Shown piece after piece: positions 34,142-42,465 of a DNA stretch of 64,000 bases. The DNA comes from Ga0077536 sp943370145. Lineage in GTDB: Bacteria > Pseudomonadota > Gammaproteobacteria > Ga0077536. Each line of letters starts with the position of its first letter. Position 1 is the stretch's first letter. Below the pieces are notes generated by a model. The model ran no database searches. It was not told the DNA's origin and saw nothing but the letters and a program-made list of their open reading frames with translations. Made by a program: the position numbers and the translations under genes. The stretch is taken from positions 1 through 64,000 of the forward strand of contig CALRPY020000004.1 of assembly GCA_943370145.1 (NCBI GenBank), read 5' to 3'.

Positions 34142-34681
34142 ATGCCGAAGCTCACGCACGCCGAACGCGCCGCCTTCCTGATGGAGGTGCCCGGTATCAT
34201 CATGGACATCGGCACGCTGGACGAGACCGGTGCGCCGCACCTGTGCCCGATCTGGTTCCTCCACGAAGAGGACGCGATCTGGTTCACGCCGCGCCAGCAT
34301 TCCGCGTGGCTCGGCCACCTCCGGCGCGATCCGCGCGTCGCGCTGTGCATCGACGAAGCCGTGCTGCCGTATCGCAAGGTGCTGGTGCGGGGCAACGCGC
34401 GCATCGTGCACGAAGTGGGACAGGACCACCTGTGGCGCGATCGCTACCGGCGGATCGCGCAGCGCTACCTGCCGACTGGCGACGCGAACGCCTACGTCGA
34501 CGGCACCGACGACCAGCCGCGCGCGCTGTGCGCGGTCGATCTCGCTGACGCGGTCGTCACGAGCTGGCGCATGCCGGTCGGTGACGAGGCCTACGACGGC
34601 ATCTGGGCCAGGCGCTACTGGACCGACGATGCCAAGGTCAAACAGCAGGCGCCCGATCTGATGACGCGCAGCGCCGATTGA
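34142..34681 (+). CDS. pyridoxamine 5'-phosphate oxidase-family flavin protein
   Basis: The 179-residue split-barrel protein starts at ATG 34142 after GAGGAGG. The pattern is ERAAFLMEVPGIIMDIGTLDETGAPHLCPIWFLHEEDAIWFTP then SAWLGHLRRDPRVALCIDE, typical of PPOX-like proteins that bind FMN, F420 or heme. True pyridoxamine oxidase activity is not implied. It is followed after 19 bases by the APH-like kinase gene and probably co-transcribed with it. Confidence 0.8.
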   Translation: MPKLTHAERAAFLMEVPGIIMDIGTLDETGAPHLCPIWFLHEEDAIWFTPRQHSAWLGHLRRDPRVALCIDEAVLPYRKVLVRGNARIVHEVGQDHLWRDRYRRIAQRYLPTGDANAYVDGTDDQPRALCAVDLADAVVTSWRMPVGDEAYDGIWARRYWTDDAKVKQQAPDLMTRSAD

Positions 34682-34700
34682 CGGGGGAACACGCCAGTCC

Positions 34701-35717
34701 ATGCTCAAGGAACAACTCAGGGACAATCTGCAGACCTTCATCCACGACCGGATGGGGGCCGAATTCGAACTCGCCGGCCTGCACGAATCCGACGGGCACG
34801 CCGGCCTGACCTTCCTGTTCGAAACCCGGCGCAAGGGCGAACACGAGGTTGCCGGCCGCTATGTGCTGAAGATTCCGCCGGCCGGCGTCGCGCGCCGCGG
34901 CAACACCGACGTCTACCGGCAGGCGCCGCTGCTGCGCGCGCTGCACGCGGCCGGCCTGCCGGTGCCCGACGTGCCTTACGCGGACGAGAACGAGCACTGG
35001 TTCGGCGTGCCGTTCATCGTCATGGAGCGGTTGCCGGGACGCGTGTTCTTCGTGTGGGATCCGCACGCCTCCTTCGCGCGCGACAGGGAAGGCACCGAGT
35101 CGCTGTGGCGCCAGTGCGTGGAGGCGCTGCCCCGCATCCACCGTTTCGACTGGCGCACGCACCTGAAGGACTGGCAGGCGCCCGAGCCGTTGGACGAGCA
35201 GGTCCGGCGCTGGCGCAAGATCTACCTGCACTCGCCGGAGCCGCACTGGATAGCGCAGGCGGAGGAGGTCGAGCAGTTGCTGCTGAAGACCCTGCCGCAG
35301 GCCGATCCGATCGGCGTCTTCCATGGCGATTACCAGCCCGGCAACGTGCTCTACGACGAAGGCCGCCTGACCGGCATCATCGACTGGGAGCTGGCCGGCA
35401 TCGGCGCGCAGCTGCTCGACGTCGGCTGGCTGATGATGGCGGCCGACCGCCACAACTGGGTCGACGAATGGTGTTCGATCCATCCGCCGCCGCCGGCGGA
35501 GCTGCGCGCGATCTACGAGGCGGGCATGGGGCGTTCCTACGCGGACATTCCCTGGTACCAGGCCTTCGCCGGTTACCGCCTCGGGTCCATTGGCTGCCTC
35601 AACGTCAAGCTGCACCGCAAGGGCCAGCGCCACGACCCGATCTGGGAAATGATGGCGCTGACCTTGTCGAACATGTTCGAACGGGCGAAGCAGCTGCTGC
35701 TCGATCCGAAGGCCTGA
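34701..35717 (+). CDS. APH-family phosphotransferase
   Basis: The 338-residue protein has an aminoglycoside-phosphotransferase/choline-kinase-like fold. Catalytic loop HGDYQPGNVL (about 210-219) and metal-binding IDWELAGIG (about 228-236) are intact. YVLKIPPAG (about 54-62) holds the ATP-binding Lys. Such proteins in catabolic genomes are often annotated as acyl-CoA dehydrogenase-linked or unknown-substrate kinases; resistance to an antibiotic cannot be inferred. It is the second gene of a pair with the PPOX-like gene. Confidence 0.82.
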   Translation: MLKEQLRDNLQTFIHDRMGAEFELAGLHESDGHAGLTFLFETRRKGEHEVAGRYVLKIPPAGVARRGNTDVYRQAPLLRALHAAGLPVPDVPYADENEHWFGVPFIVMERLPGRVFFVWDPHASFARDREGTESLWRQCVEALPRIHRFDWRTHLKDWQAPEPLDEQVRRWRKIYLHSPEPHWIAQAEEVEQLLLKTLPQADPIGVFHGDYQPGNVLYDEGRLTGIIDWELAGIGAQLLDVGWLMMAADRHNWVDEWCSIHPPPPAELRAIYEAGMGRSYADIPWYQAFAGYRLGSIGCLNVKLHRKGQRHDPIWEMMALTLSNMFERAKQLLLDPKA

Positions 35718-35807
35718 GATCTTCGCCTCTCCCACCCCGGGAGCGGCCGGCCGCGCGGCGGACGGATGAGGGTCGCGGCCGACTGGCGCAGCGCCGGCGC
35801 ATGCCTC

Positions 35808-35851
35808 CCTCACCCGCCGCCTTCGGCGTCGACTTCTCGGGGCGGGCGAGG
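35808..35851. repeat. inverted repeat in the APH / CoA-transferase gap
   Basis: CCTCACCCGCC (35808-35818) is inverted as GGCGGGCGAGG (35841-35851) with one mismatch. The sequence between looks like the CTCACCC-rich repeats common between genes of high-GC proteobacteria. The two flanking genes are convergent, so it may terminate both. Confidence 0.55.
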
Positions 35852-35926
35852 TGAAGCCGTTCGATCAGGCCACTTTCACGGCAACCTGCGCCGTTGGAAT
35901 TGGCGCAGTGTCCGGCGCCGCCGCTC

Positions 35927-36661
35927 TCAGGCCCGAGCAGGCTCGGAGAAGGCCTTCGCCGCGAACCTCGGATAGATCTCCGCGACTTCCGCGCGCACCG
36001 GACCGCGCAGCGCCGCGAGTTCTGCCGCAGTCGGAGGCGGCGTGGTCGCGGACGGATCGGCGGGCGGATTGAAGTCGAAGCCGGTCTCGCGCCGCACTTC
36101 ATCGACGGTGTGGCCGGGCATCGGCGTGCGCAGCGTGAAGCGGCCGTCCGCGAAATCGAACAGGGCGAGGCCGGTCACCAGATGGCGCGGACCACCCGGC
36201 CGGTGGACATTGGGCGGCGTGACGCCGGCGGCGCTGATGAAGTCCACTTTCGGCACGAAGATGCGCGGCGTGTGCTCCTGCTTGAAGAGAATCACCTTCG
36301 GCACCAGCAGGTAGAGGTAGGCCGAGCCGAAGCTGCCGGGGAAACGCCGCGTCGGCCGGTCGTAGTCACCCATGCCGACGAGGTTGATGTTGGCCTGGCC
36401 GTCGATCTGCACGCCACTGAGGAAGAAGGTGTCGATGCGGCCCTGCGCCGCGCAGTCGAAGAGTTCGCGGCCGCCGTCGGTGAAGGCGAGATGCTTGCGG
36501 CTGCCGAGGATGGTCACGCGCAGCGCCGGGTTCAGCGTGCGGGCGAGCAGCGCGGCGGTCGCCGGCAGCGGCGACAGCGCGCCGACCGCGACGTGCCGCG
36601 AACCTTCGAGCAGGCGTGCCATGGTCGCGGCCATCAGTTCGGCTTCCGTGTACGCGCTCAT
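35927..36661 (-). CDS. CoA-transferase-fold subunit B, IpdB-like
   Basis: The 244-residue protein starts at ATG 36661, overlapping the upstream stop as ATGA; GTG 36670 would add three residues. It has the class I CoA-transferase beta-subunit pattern (EAELMAATMARLLEG, ILGSRKHLAFTDGGRELFDCAAQGRIDTFFLSGVQID, INLVGMGDYDRPTRRFPG). The size and look fit IpdB of mycobacteria, part of a heterotetramer that hydrolyses a ring C-C bond in late steroid C/D-ring degradation instead of moving CoA. IpdAB assignment versus an ordinary 3-oxoacid CoA-transferase needs alignment. Confidence 0.72.
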   Translation of the reverse strand: MSAYTEAELMAATMARLLEGSRHVAVGALSPLPATAALLARTLNPALRVTILGSRKHLAFTDGGRELFDCAAQGRIDTFFLSGVQIDGQANINLVGMGDYDRPTRRFPGSFGSAYLYLLVPKVILFKQEHTPRIFVPKVDFISAAGVTPPNVHRPGGPRHLVTGLALFDFADGRFTLRTPMPGHTVDEVRRETGFDFNPPADPSATTPPPTAAELAALRGPVRAEVAEIYPRFAAKAFSEPARA

Positions 36662-37470
36662 GCGAGCCACTCCTTCAGGAACCCGTCGAAGCCCTCGCGC
36701 GTGGTCGCGGCGCGCGCATAGCGCGCGAGCAGCGCGTCGTCACCGGCCACGGGCACGCTGCCGCCGGTGAACGGCAGGGGTCGCATGCCGCCGGGTGCGG
36801 CGGCGATACGGTCCACGTACAGCGACGGAATCGTGCCGGCGGCCAGCGCCGGGTCCTCGAGCAGGTTGGTGTCGACGATGGTCTCGACGGTCACGAGGCT
36901 GTGCGCGGCCGCGTGCGCCATCGTCATCAGTTCGCGTCGCACCCCGATCCACACGTTGCCTTCGCGGTCCGCCTTCTCGGCATGGAACAGCGCGAAGTCG
37001 GGGCGTATCGCGGGGATCAGCACGATCGGATCGTCCGTGCCGTAGGGGTTGTCGATGACCCGCCAGTCGGGCCGCACGCGCAGCAGGTCGGAACCCAGGA
37101 TGCCGCGCAGCGGCATGAACGGGATGCCCTTCTCGGCGGCCTGCAGCCCGGCATGGAGGGCCGGGCAGGTGCCGTCTATCACGCGCAGTTCCCCGCGCTG
37201 CACGGCGTCGGTGTAGCGCGGTGCGAGCCCGTATTCGCCAAGGTTGATGCCCGCCGTCTCGATCGACGCGACGCAGCCTGCGCCGATCAGCACATCGACC
37301 TGGAAGCCGGCCTGCGGCACGGCGACCAGGCGCAGTTCGCGCACGCCGCGTGTGACCAGCGCGCGCGTGGCGGCCATGGCGACGCCGCTGTAATCGGGCG
37401 GCACCGCGATGCGCGCGCCGTCGCCGATGATGTCGACCAGTGTCGACGGTGAGGATGCGAAAGTCGTCAT
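36658..37470 (-). CDS. CoA-transferase-fold subunit A, IpdA-like
   Basis: The 270-residue protein starts at ATG 37470. It is the alpha partner of the next gene: VDIIGDGARIAVPPDYSGVAMAATRALVTRG, LRLVAVPQAGFQVDVLIGAGCVASIETAGINLGEYG, FMPLRGILGSDLL, then FALFHAEKADREGNVWIG. The order alpha-beta with ATGA overlap is as in IpdAB and other class I CoA-transferases. It is divergent from the Tat/Fe-S/flavin operon across 176 bases, so the two may share control. The substrate is probably a ring-derived or keto acyl-CoA (inference). Confidence 0.72.
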   Translation of the reverse strand: MTTFASSPSTLVDIIGDGARIAVPPDYSGVAMAATRALVTRGVRELRLVAVPQAGFQVDVLIGAGCVASIETAGINLGEYGLAPRYTDAVQRGELRVIDGTCPALHAGLQAAEKGIPFMPLRGILGSDLLRVRPDWRVIDNPYGTDDPIVLIPAIRPDFALFHAEKADREGNVWIGVRRELMTMAHAAAHSLVTVETIVDTNLLEDPALAAGTIPSLYVDRIAAAPGGMRPLPFTGGSVPVAGDDALLARYARAATTREGFDGFLKEWLA

Positions 37471-37646
37471 GTGCGCTCGATTGCTCCGCTGTTGACGCAT
37501 GGCAGGGCGCGCCGGATGCATGGTGCTCGCGCCGCGCGCGGGCTCCATCGTCGGCGCATAGCCCGCCGCCGGTCAACGGCGTTTCCTCACCGGGGCCCAA
37601 GCGCGCTACCATCGGCGCCAGCCTGTAGTCGACGAGAGCATCCACC

Positions 37647-39113
37647 ATGTCCGAATCCAAGCTTCCCGCAACGCCCACCGCGCCTGATTCGCTGGGCACG
37701 CGCCTGTCGCGCCGGACCTTCCTGTTCCTGTCCGGTCTCGCCTCGCTCGCTGCCGGTGGTGTCCGCCGCGCCGACGCCGCGGCGCTCGACACGCCTGCCG
37801 CAGCCGCGACGCCCGCGCAGATCCAGGAATGGAATGCCCTGCTGCAGGAGGCCGGCAATTTCCCGCTGTACTCCGCGCTGTTCGGTCGCCGCTCGCGCCG
37901 TTTCGGCTGGGGCATGGAAATCCCCGGCGGGCCGTTGAAGTTCAAGTCCGAGAAGCCGCCGTCACCGCTCGACGACTTCGAGCGTGCGATGCTCATTGCC
38001 GCAGGCATGGGGGTTTCCGGCCATCACTTCGGTATTCCGTATTCCGTCGCGGAGCCCGGGCTCGCGACCTATGCCGCGCGCTATACCGGCCGCACCGCGC
38101 CGTCGGCCGCCGGCATCGGCAACGTCGACATGTTCTACACCGAGGACAGCGGCACCTATTTCGTCAGCACGCGCGATGCGAGCACGGACGGCAACTGGGG
38201 CCAGGACCGCCTGTCCGACGCCGAGCGCCTGATCGGCGCAGTCAGGGACAAGACCCGCCGGCTGTCCGATACGCGCATCGATCTGCCGCGCGGCGAGCCG
38301 CACTACAGCGCGCACAACGTGTGGAACGCGAACGTGCCGGGGTCGACGGTGTTCATGCCGGTCGCCAACGTGTCCGAGGAGCTGATGGGCTTCCTCTTCA
38401 TCGTCGCCGGCTCCGGTTACACGGTATGGGACGACTACAACGGCCGCGCGGCCGGCGACCTCGACGCCTTCCACAAGAGCGGCCTGCTCAATCCGGAGAA
38501 GAAGTACTCCCTGTCCTACATGGAGCAGTACATCCTCACCTGCTCGGGCGTCGAGATGGGCGACGTCGGCCACAACATCGCGCTCGCCCTGCAGACCATA
38601 GGCCTCGGCGGCTGGTTCTTCTCGGGCATCAGCCCCTTCTCGCTGATGGGCGCGGGCGCCGCGAAGGGCGTGCCCGGCCTCGGTTTCGACTTCCAGACCA
38701 ACCCGAAATGGGGCGTGCCGAACCCGATCGGCCTGAAGGGCGTCTACGAGGGCTATTGCCCGCCGTTCCACAAGGACATGCGCGCCGCGGTGCAGGCCTA
38801 TGTCGACCTGAAGTTCGGCAAGGGCGGCACCTATGATCCGGCTTCGCCCGGTCCCTTCCTCGACAACGCGAAGATCAAGGGCGGCGCGGTGCCACCGGAG
38901 CCCGAGCTGGTCGAAGCGGTGGTCAAAATCGCCGAGTACATCTACGCGACCTACGGCAAGTTCCCTGGCACGGTGCCCACGATCTACATGCGCTTCTATA
39001 CACAGGCGCACCGCCTCGAGACCGACTTCTACGACAAGTTCATGCGCGATCCCTACCTCGCGACCCACGCGCGCAACGTTGCGCGCTGGCTCAAGAAACT
39101 CGGTTCTGCGTGA
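37647..39113 (+). CDS. Tat-exported protein of unknown function
   Basis: The 488-residue protein carries a twin-arginine signal (SRRTFLFLSG, Arg22-Arg23, hydrophobic stretch to about 38, then ADAAA). I do not recognise a domain with confidence. Residues 95-165 (DDFERAMLIAAGMGVSGHHFG, then NVDMFYTEDSGTYFVSTRD) faintly recall nitroreductase-like folds. A later part (about 290-360) is Gly-rich with SYMEQYILTCSGVEMGDVGHNIALALQTIGLGGWFFSG. Tat export implies folding, possibly with a cofactor, before transport to the periplasm. Its stop overlaps the Fe-S gene start (GTGA), so it is part of the redox operon and may be its periplasmic substrate-binding or catalytic piece (inference). Confidence 0.7.
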   Translation: MSESKLPATPTAPDSLGTRLSRRTFLFLSGLASLAAGGVRRADAAALDTPAAAATPAQIQEWNALLQEAGNFPLYSALFGRRSRRFGWGMEIPGGPLKFKSEKPPSPLDDFERAMLIAAGMGVSGHHFGIPYSVAEPGLATYAARYTGRTAPSAAGIGNVDMFYTEDSGTYFVSTRDASTDGNWGQDRLSDAERLIGAVRDKTRRLSDTRIDLPRGEPHYSAHNVWNANVPGSTVFMPVANVSEELMGFLFIVAGSGYTVWDDYNGRAAGDLDAFHKSGLLNPEKKYSLSYMEQYILTCSGVEMGDVGHNIALALQTIGLGGWFFSGISPFSLMGAGAAKGVPGLGFDFQTNPKWGVPNPIGLKGVYEGYCPPFHKDMRAAVQAYVDLKFGKGGTYDPASPGPFLDNAKIKGGAVPPEPELVEAVVKIAEYIYATYGKFPGTVPTIYMRFYTQAHRLETDFYDKFMRDPYLATHARNVARWLKKLGSA

Positions 39114-40279
39114 GCCTGGACGGCAGCGGGCCGGCGCCGGCGCGCCTCGCCGGGTTCGCCGCCGATCTCTACCACTGCGCCGACTGCGGTTACTGCGTAG
39201 ACGCGGTGTGGGCCGAGCGCGGTATCGAGCACGTCTGTCCGACGATCGGCCACCACCTGCCGGTCGCGAGCTATTCAGGCCGCGGCTACATCGCGGCAGC
39301 GCGTGCATGGCATGAGGGCGCGGCGCTCGATCTCGACGTGCTGGCGGAGCGGGTCTTCACCTGCACGGGCTGCGGCAACTGCGAACAGGTCTGCCCGATC
39401 GGACTGCGGCCCACGCAAGTGGGGCAGGCGCTGCGCGCGGAACTCGTGGAGCGCGGTCATGCCCCGGCGAGTGTCGAGAAGCTGCGGGCGACGATGCGCG
39501 CCTGCGGCAACCCGTACGGCAAGCCACCTTCCAGCCGCGGTGCGTGGGCCAACGGTCATAGCTTCGCTCAGCAGGACGCCACGGTGCTCTATGCGCCGGG
39601 CTGTGCGGCCGCCTATGGCAACCCCGCGGAAACGCGGGCCGCGGTGGCGCTGCTGGAGGCTGCCGGTGAGAAGGTGGCCTGGCGCGGCGATGACGATCGC
39701 TGCTGTGGCGCGCCCTTGCGCGAACTGGGCCTGCACGACGACGCAAGTCATGCGGAGCGGCGGCTGGCCGTGGATCTCCCTGCTGCGCGCGTCGTCACTT
39801 CCGGACTCGAATGTCGCCCTGCCTGGCGCGCCGCGCTGGGCGGGCAGGCCATGGGCTTCCCCGAGTGGCTGCTCGAGGCGCTGGACAGTGGACGCCTGCG
39901 CGTGACGGCGCGCGACCATTCGCGCGTGTTCGCCTTCGACGGCTGTGCCAACCGGCGCCCCGGCGCCGAAGGGCGCCCCGATCCGCTGCGCGAGGTGCTC
40001 GCCCGCCTCGGCGTCGACAGCGTAAACGAAGGCCTCGGCGCGGCAACGGCGGTCTGCTGTGGCGCGGCGGGTGGCATGCCCGCCATGACGCCGGCGTCGG
40101 CGGCGCGCATGGCCGGGGCCCGGCTCGCCGTCGTGCCCGTCGAGGTCCCCGTGGTCTGCGCGGACCCGCGCTGTCTCGCCCACCTCGCCGCGTCCGTGGG
40201 CGCCGGCGGGCCGCGGCTGCTCGGGCTGGCCGAGTTCGTCGCGACGCACTGCGCCGTGGAGGGCCCGTCGCGTGCATGA
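39110..40279 (+). CDS. (Fe-S)-binding protein with two [4Fe-4S] sites and two CCG domains (GlcF/GlpC-like)
   Basis: The 389-residue protein starts at GTG 39110 in a GTGA overlap. A first cysteine set (Cys23, 26, 29 and Cys43-Pro) and a second, canonical one (Cys85, 88, 91, 95-Pro) should hold two [4Fe-4S] clusters. Two CCG domains follow: APGCAAAYG...DDRCCGAPL (about 164-203) and FDGCANRR...AVCCGAAGG (about 275-328). This is the layout of GlcF, LutA and heterodisulfide-reductase-like electron carriers that partner a flavoprotein. It overlaps the FAD oxidase gene by 8 bases, so the two form one enzyme. Confidence 0.85.
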   Translation: MSLDGSGPAPARLAGFAADLYHCADCGYCVDAVWAERGIEHVCPTIGHHLPVASYSGRGYIAAARAWHEGAALDLDVLAERVFTCTGCGNCEQVCPIGLRPTQVGQALRAELVERGHAPASVEKLRATMRACGNPYGKPPSSRGAWANGHSFAQQDATVLYAPGCAAAYGNPAETRAAVALLEAAGEKVAWRGDDDRCCGAPLRELGLHDDASHAERRLAVDLPAARVVTSGLECRPAWRAALGGQAMGFPEWLLEALDSGRLRVTARDHSRVFAFDGCANRRPGAEGRPDPLREVLARLGVDSVNEGLGAATAVCCGAAGGMPAMTPASAARMAGARLAVVPVEVPVVCADPRCLAHLAASVGAGGPRLLGLAEFVATHCAVEGPSRA

Positions 40280-41672
40280 AGCGGGCATCCTCGGGCCACT
40301 GGTCGCCGCGCCTGACGGTGCGCTGACGCTCGTCGAGCCGATTGACCTGCTGACCTACCAGCGCGACTGCTCGTCGGTCGCCGCGGGCAGGGCAGGGCAG
40401 GTGATACGTCCGACCGACGCCGGGCAGGTTGCGGACGCGCTGCGGGCCGCGAACGCGGCGTCGGTGCCGGTGTATGTGCGCGGCGGGGGCACGATGTACG
40501 CGGGCGGCGCGAACCCGCACGCGGGCGGCCTCGTGCTCGACCTGGGCGGTCTCGATCGCATCCTCGACATCGACACGGCGCGGGGCGTGGTGACCGTCGA
40601 GCCCGGCGTGCGCTTCGGCGCGCTGGCGCAGGCGCTCGCGCCGCTTGGGCTGACGATCGGCATCGTGCCGTCGACGGCGCCGACCGCCACCATCGGCGGC
40701 GCGGCGTCGGCGCACGCACTCGGCACCGGCTCCGCGCGTTTCCAGAGCTTCGCCGATCAGGTCGTCGGGCTCGAAGTCGTGCTCGCCGACGGCACGCGGC
40801 TGCGCACCGGCAGCGCTGCGGCGCAGGACGCCGGCTTCTTTCACCGTTACGGCATCGGGCCGGACCTGACGGGATTGTTCCTCGGTGGCGACGCGACGCT
40901 CGGCGTCATCACCGCGATCGCATTGTGGCTGCATCCCTTGCCCGCCGTGCGCGCGACGAGCTGCTACGGCTTCGCCGACGCGATGGCGGCCGGCGCATTC
41001 GTCGACGAGCTGCAGCGCGGCGAGACCCTGCAGCACGTCTGGTACGGCAGCGGTTACGAGGCCGGCTCCATCCGCGCCCGCGTCGGCGCCGCCCGGCCGG
41101 CACTCGACCCCGCGACGCTGCCGGGCTTCTGCATCGGCCTCGACTTCGGCGGCGACGAACACGAGGTGCGGCGCGCCAGGGCGACGGCGCTCGATGCCGC
41201 GCGGCGCCATGGCGGCGAGGAGTTTCCGCTGTTCAACGAGCTCTACTTCGAACGCCTGCGCAACGACCAGATCTACTGGTACTCGTTCGCGGGCTATTTC
41301 GCGCGTTCCCGCTGCGGCATCCTGATGGCTTCGCTGCCCACCTCGCGCATGCCGGCCTTCCTCGACGTGTTGAACCGCTTCCGCACCGACTATCCGGCGC
41401 TGGCCTGGGGCGGCGCGGTCGTGCTGTGCCGGCGCGGCCTGCACGGCGGCATCATGGCTTTCTACGACGAGGCCACGCAGTGGCCGGCGGTGCAGTCGGC
41501 GATGCAGGCCTGCACCACGGCGCTCGTCGCGGCGGGCTGCATTCCGTACAAGAGCGGCAAGATGTGGGCCCACGAAGTCCGCCGCATGGATGCCTACCAC
41601 GCCACCTTGCGGGCGATCAAAGGCGCGCTGGATCCCTCTGGTATCCTGTCGCCCGGCAATCTCGGGCTGTAG
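40272..41672 (+). CDS. FAD-linked oxidoreductase, GlcD/VAO family
   Basis: The 466-residue protein starts at GTG 40272 inside the end of the Fe-S gene. The FAD_binding_4 domain covers about 35-210 (RPTDAGQVADALRAANAASVPVYVRGGGTMYAGG, GGLVLDLGGLDRILDID, VTVEPGVRFGALAQAL, TIGGAASAHALGTGSARF). The C-terminus ends DPSGILSPGNLGL, matching the usual DPxGILNPGK end of 2-hydroxyacid dehydrogenases. With the Fe-S protein it should oxidise a hydroxy acid or similar substrate and pass electrons to quinone. The substrate is not indicated by neighbours. Confidence 0.85.
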   Translation: MHEAGILGPLVAAPDGALTLVEPIDLLTYQRDCSSVAAGRAGQVIRPTDAGQVADALRAANAASVPVYVRGGGTMYAGGANPHAGGLVLDLGGLDRILDIDTARGVVTVEPGVRFGALAQALAPLGLTIGIVPSTAPTATIGGAASAHALGTGSARFQSFADQVVGLEVVLADGTRLRTGSAAAQDAGFFHRYGIGPDLTGLFLGGDATLGVITAIALWLHPLPAVRATSCYGFADAMAAGAFVDELQRGETLQHVWYGSGYEAGSIRARVGAARPALDPATLPGFCIGLDFGGDEHEVRRARATALDAARRHGGEEFPLFNELYFERLRNDQIYWYSFAGYFARSRCGILMASLPTSRMPAFLDVLNRFRTDYPALAWGGAVVLCRRGLHGGIMAFYDEATQWPAVQSAMQACTTALVAAGCIPYKSGKMWAHEVRRMDAYHATLRAIKGALDPSGILSPGNLGL

Positions 41673-41724
41673 GCCGGCGTCGCCGGCCCGCAGCCTTTCC
41701 AACCGTACCCCAGAGGAGAAGACG

Positions 41725-42036
41725 ATGATTATTGCGCACGTGCGTTTCCCGGTGCCGGCGATCGACCGCGCCGAGTTCGAACAGAAGCTGCAGGCCAGTG
41801 TCGTGAAGTACGAAAAGCTCGACGGCCTGATTCGCAAGTACTACATCATGACCGAGGACGGCAAGACCGCCGGCGGTATCTACCTGTGGGAGTCGAAGGC
41901 CAAGGCCGAAGCCTGGTACAACGCCGAGTGGCACAAGAACATGACCGCCGCGTGGGGCCAGCCGCCGATGCTCGAGTATCTGGACTGCCCGATCGTCGTG
42001 GACAGCGCCCGCGTCCACTCGCGTATCAGCGCCTGA
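41725..42036 (+). CDS. small YdhR-like (ABM-fold) protein
   Basis: The 103-residue protein starts at ATG 41725 after GAGGAG. The pattern (HVRFPVPAIDRAEFEQKLQ, LIRKYYIMTEDGKTAGGIYLWESKAKAEAWYN) fits the small ferredoxin-like, dimeric mono-oxygenase/ABM group represented by YdhR. Members can hydroxylate aromatic compounds without cofactor, but most are uncharacterised. It follows the flavoprotein gene by 52 bases and overlaps the HIT gene by one base. Confidence 0.72.
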   Translation: MIIAHVRFPVPAIDRAEFEQKLQASVVKYEKLDGLIRKYYIMTEDGKTAGGIYLWESKAKAEAWYNAEWHKNMTAAWGQPPMLEYLDCPIVVDSARVHSRISA

Positions 42037-42464
42037 TGACGGCCCGCACGGACGGTCCGCCCGAGCTGCATCCGCAGCTCGCCGCGGACTGTCACGTGCT
42101 GGGCAGTTGCGCCGGCAACCTGCTGCTGCTGCAGCGGAACGCGCAGGTGCCGTGGTTCCTGCTCGTGCCGCCGACCACGCTGACCGAACTGCACGAGCTG
42201 CCGCCGCCGCTGCGCACCAGCCTCGACGCGGCGGCCGACGAGCTTGCCCGTTTCATCAAGCTGCATTTCACCTGCGAAAAGATCAACGTGGCGGCGATCG
42301 GCAACGTCGTCCCGCAGCTCCACCTGCACGTGATCGGCAGGCGTCGGGACGACGCCTGCTGGCCGCGGCCGGTGTGGGGCAACCTGATGACCGTAGCCGC
42401 CTACACCCCTGAAACCCTGACGGCATTGAGCGCTGCGCTGCGCGCGGCCAACTGTCTCGACTGA
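42036..42464 (+). CDS. HIT-family protein
   Basis: The 142-residue protein has a histidine-triad motif variant QLHLHVIGR (about 89-97) preceded by KINVAAIGNVVPQ, as in bacterial HIT nucleotide hydrolases. The third His of the His-x-His-x-His-x-x triad seems replaced by Ile-Gly, which is common in the short diadenosine-hydrolase-like group. Its role may be nucleotide or adenylate cleavage. Start and stop overlaps (TGATG) tie it to the YdhR-like gene; the chromate transporter gene starts one base after its stop. Confidence 0.82.
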   Translation: MTARTDGPPELHPQLAADCHVLGSCAGNLLLLQRNAQVPWFLLVPPTTLTELHELPPPLRTSLDAAADELARFIKLHFTCEKINVAAIGNVVPQLHLHVIGRRRDDACWPRPVWGNLMTVAAYTPETLTALSAALRAANCLD

Positions 42465-42465
42465 C

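Noticed and set aside
34701..35717. Aminoglycoside resistance gene
   Set aside because: The APH fold is clear, but the gene sits among catabolic genes and lacks close similarity in motif context to known resistance enzymes; substrate unknown.
39795..41837. Minus-strand open frame of 680 residues
   Set aside because: Shadow of the Fe-S and FAD-oxidase genes, which have clear cysteine and FAD motifs on the plus strand.
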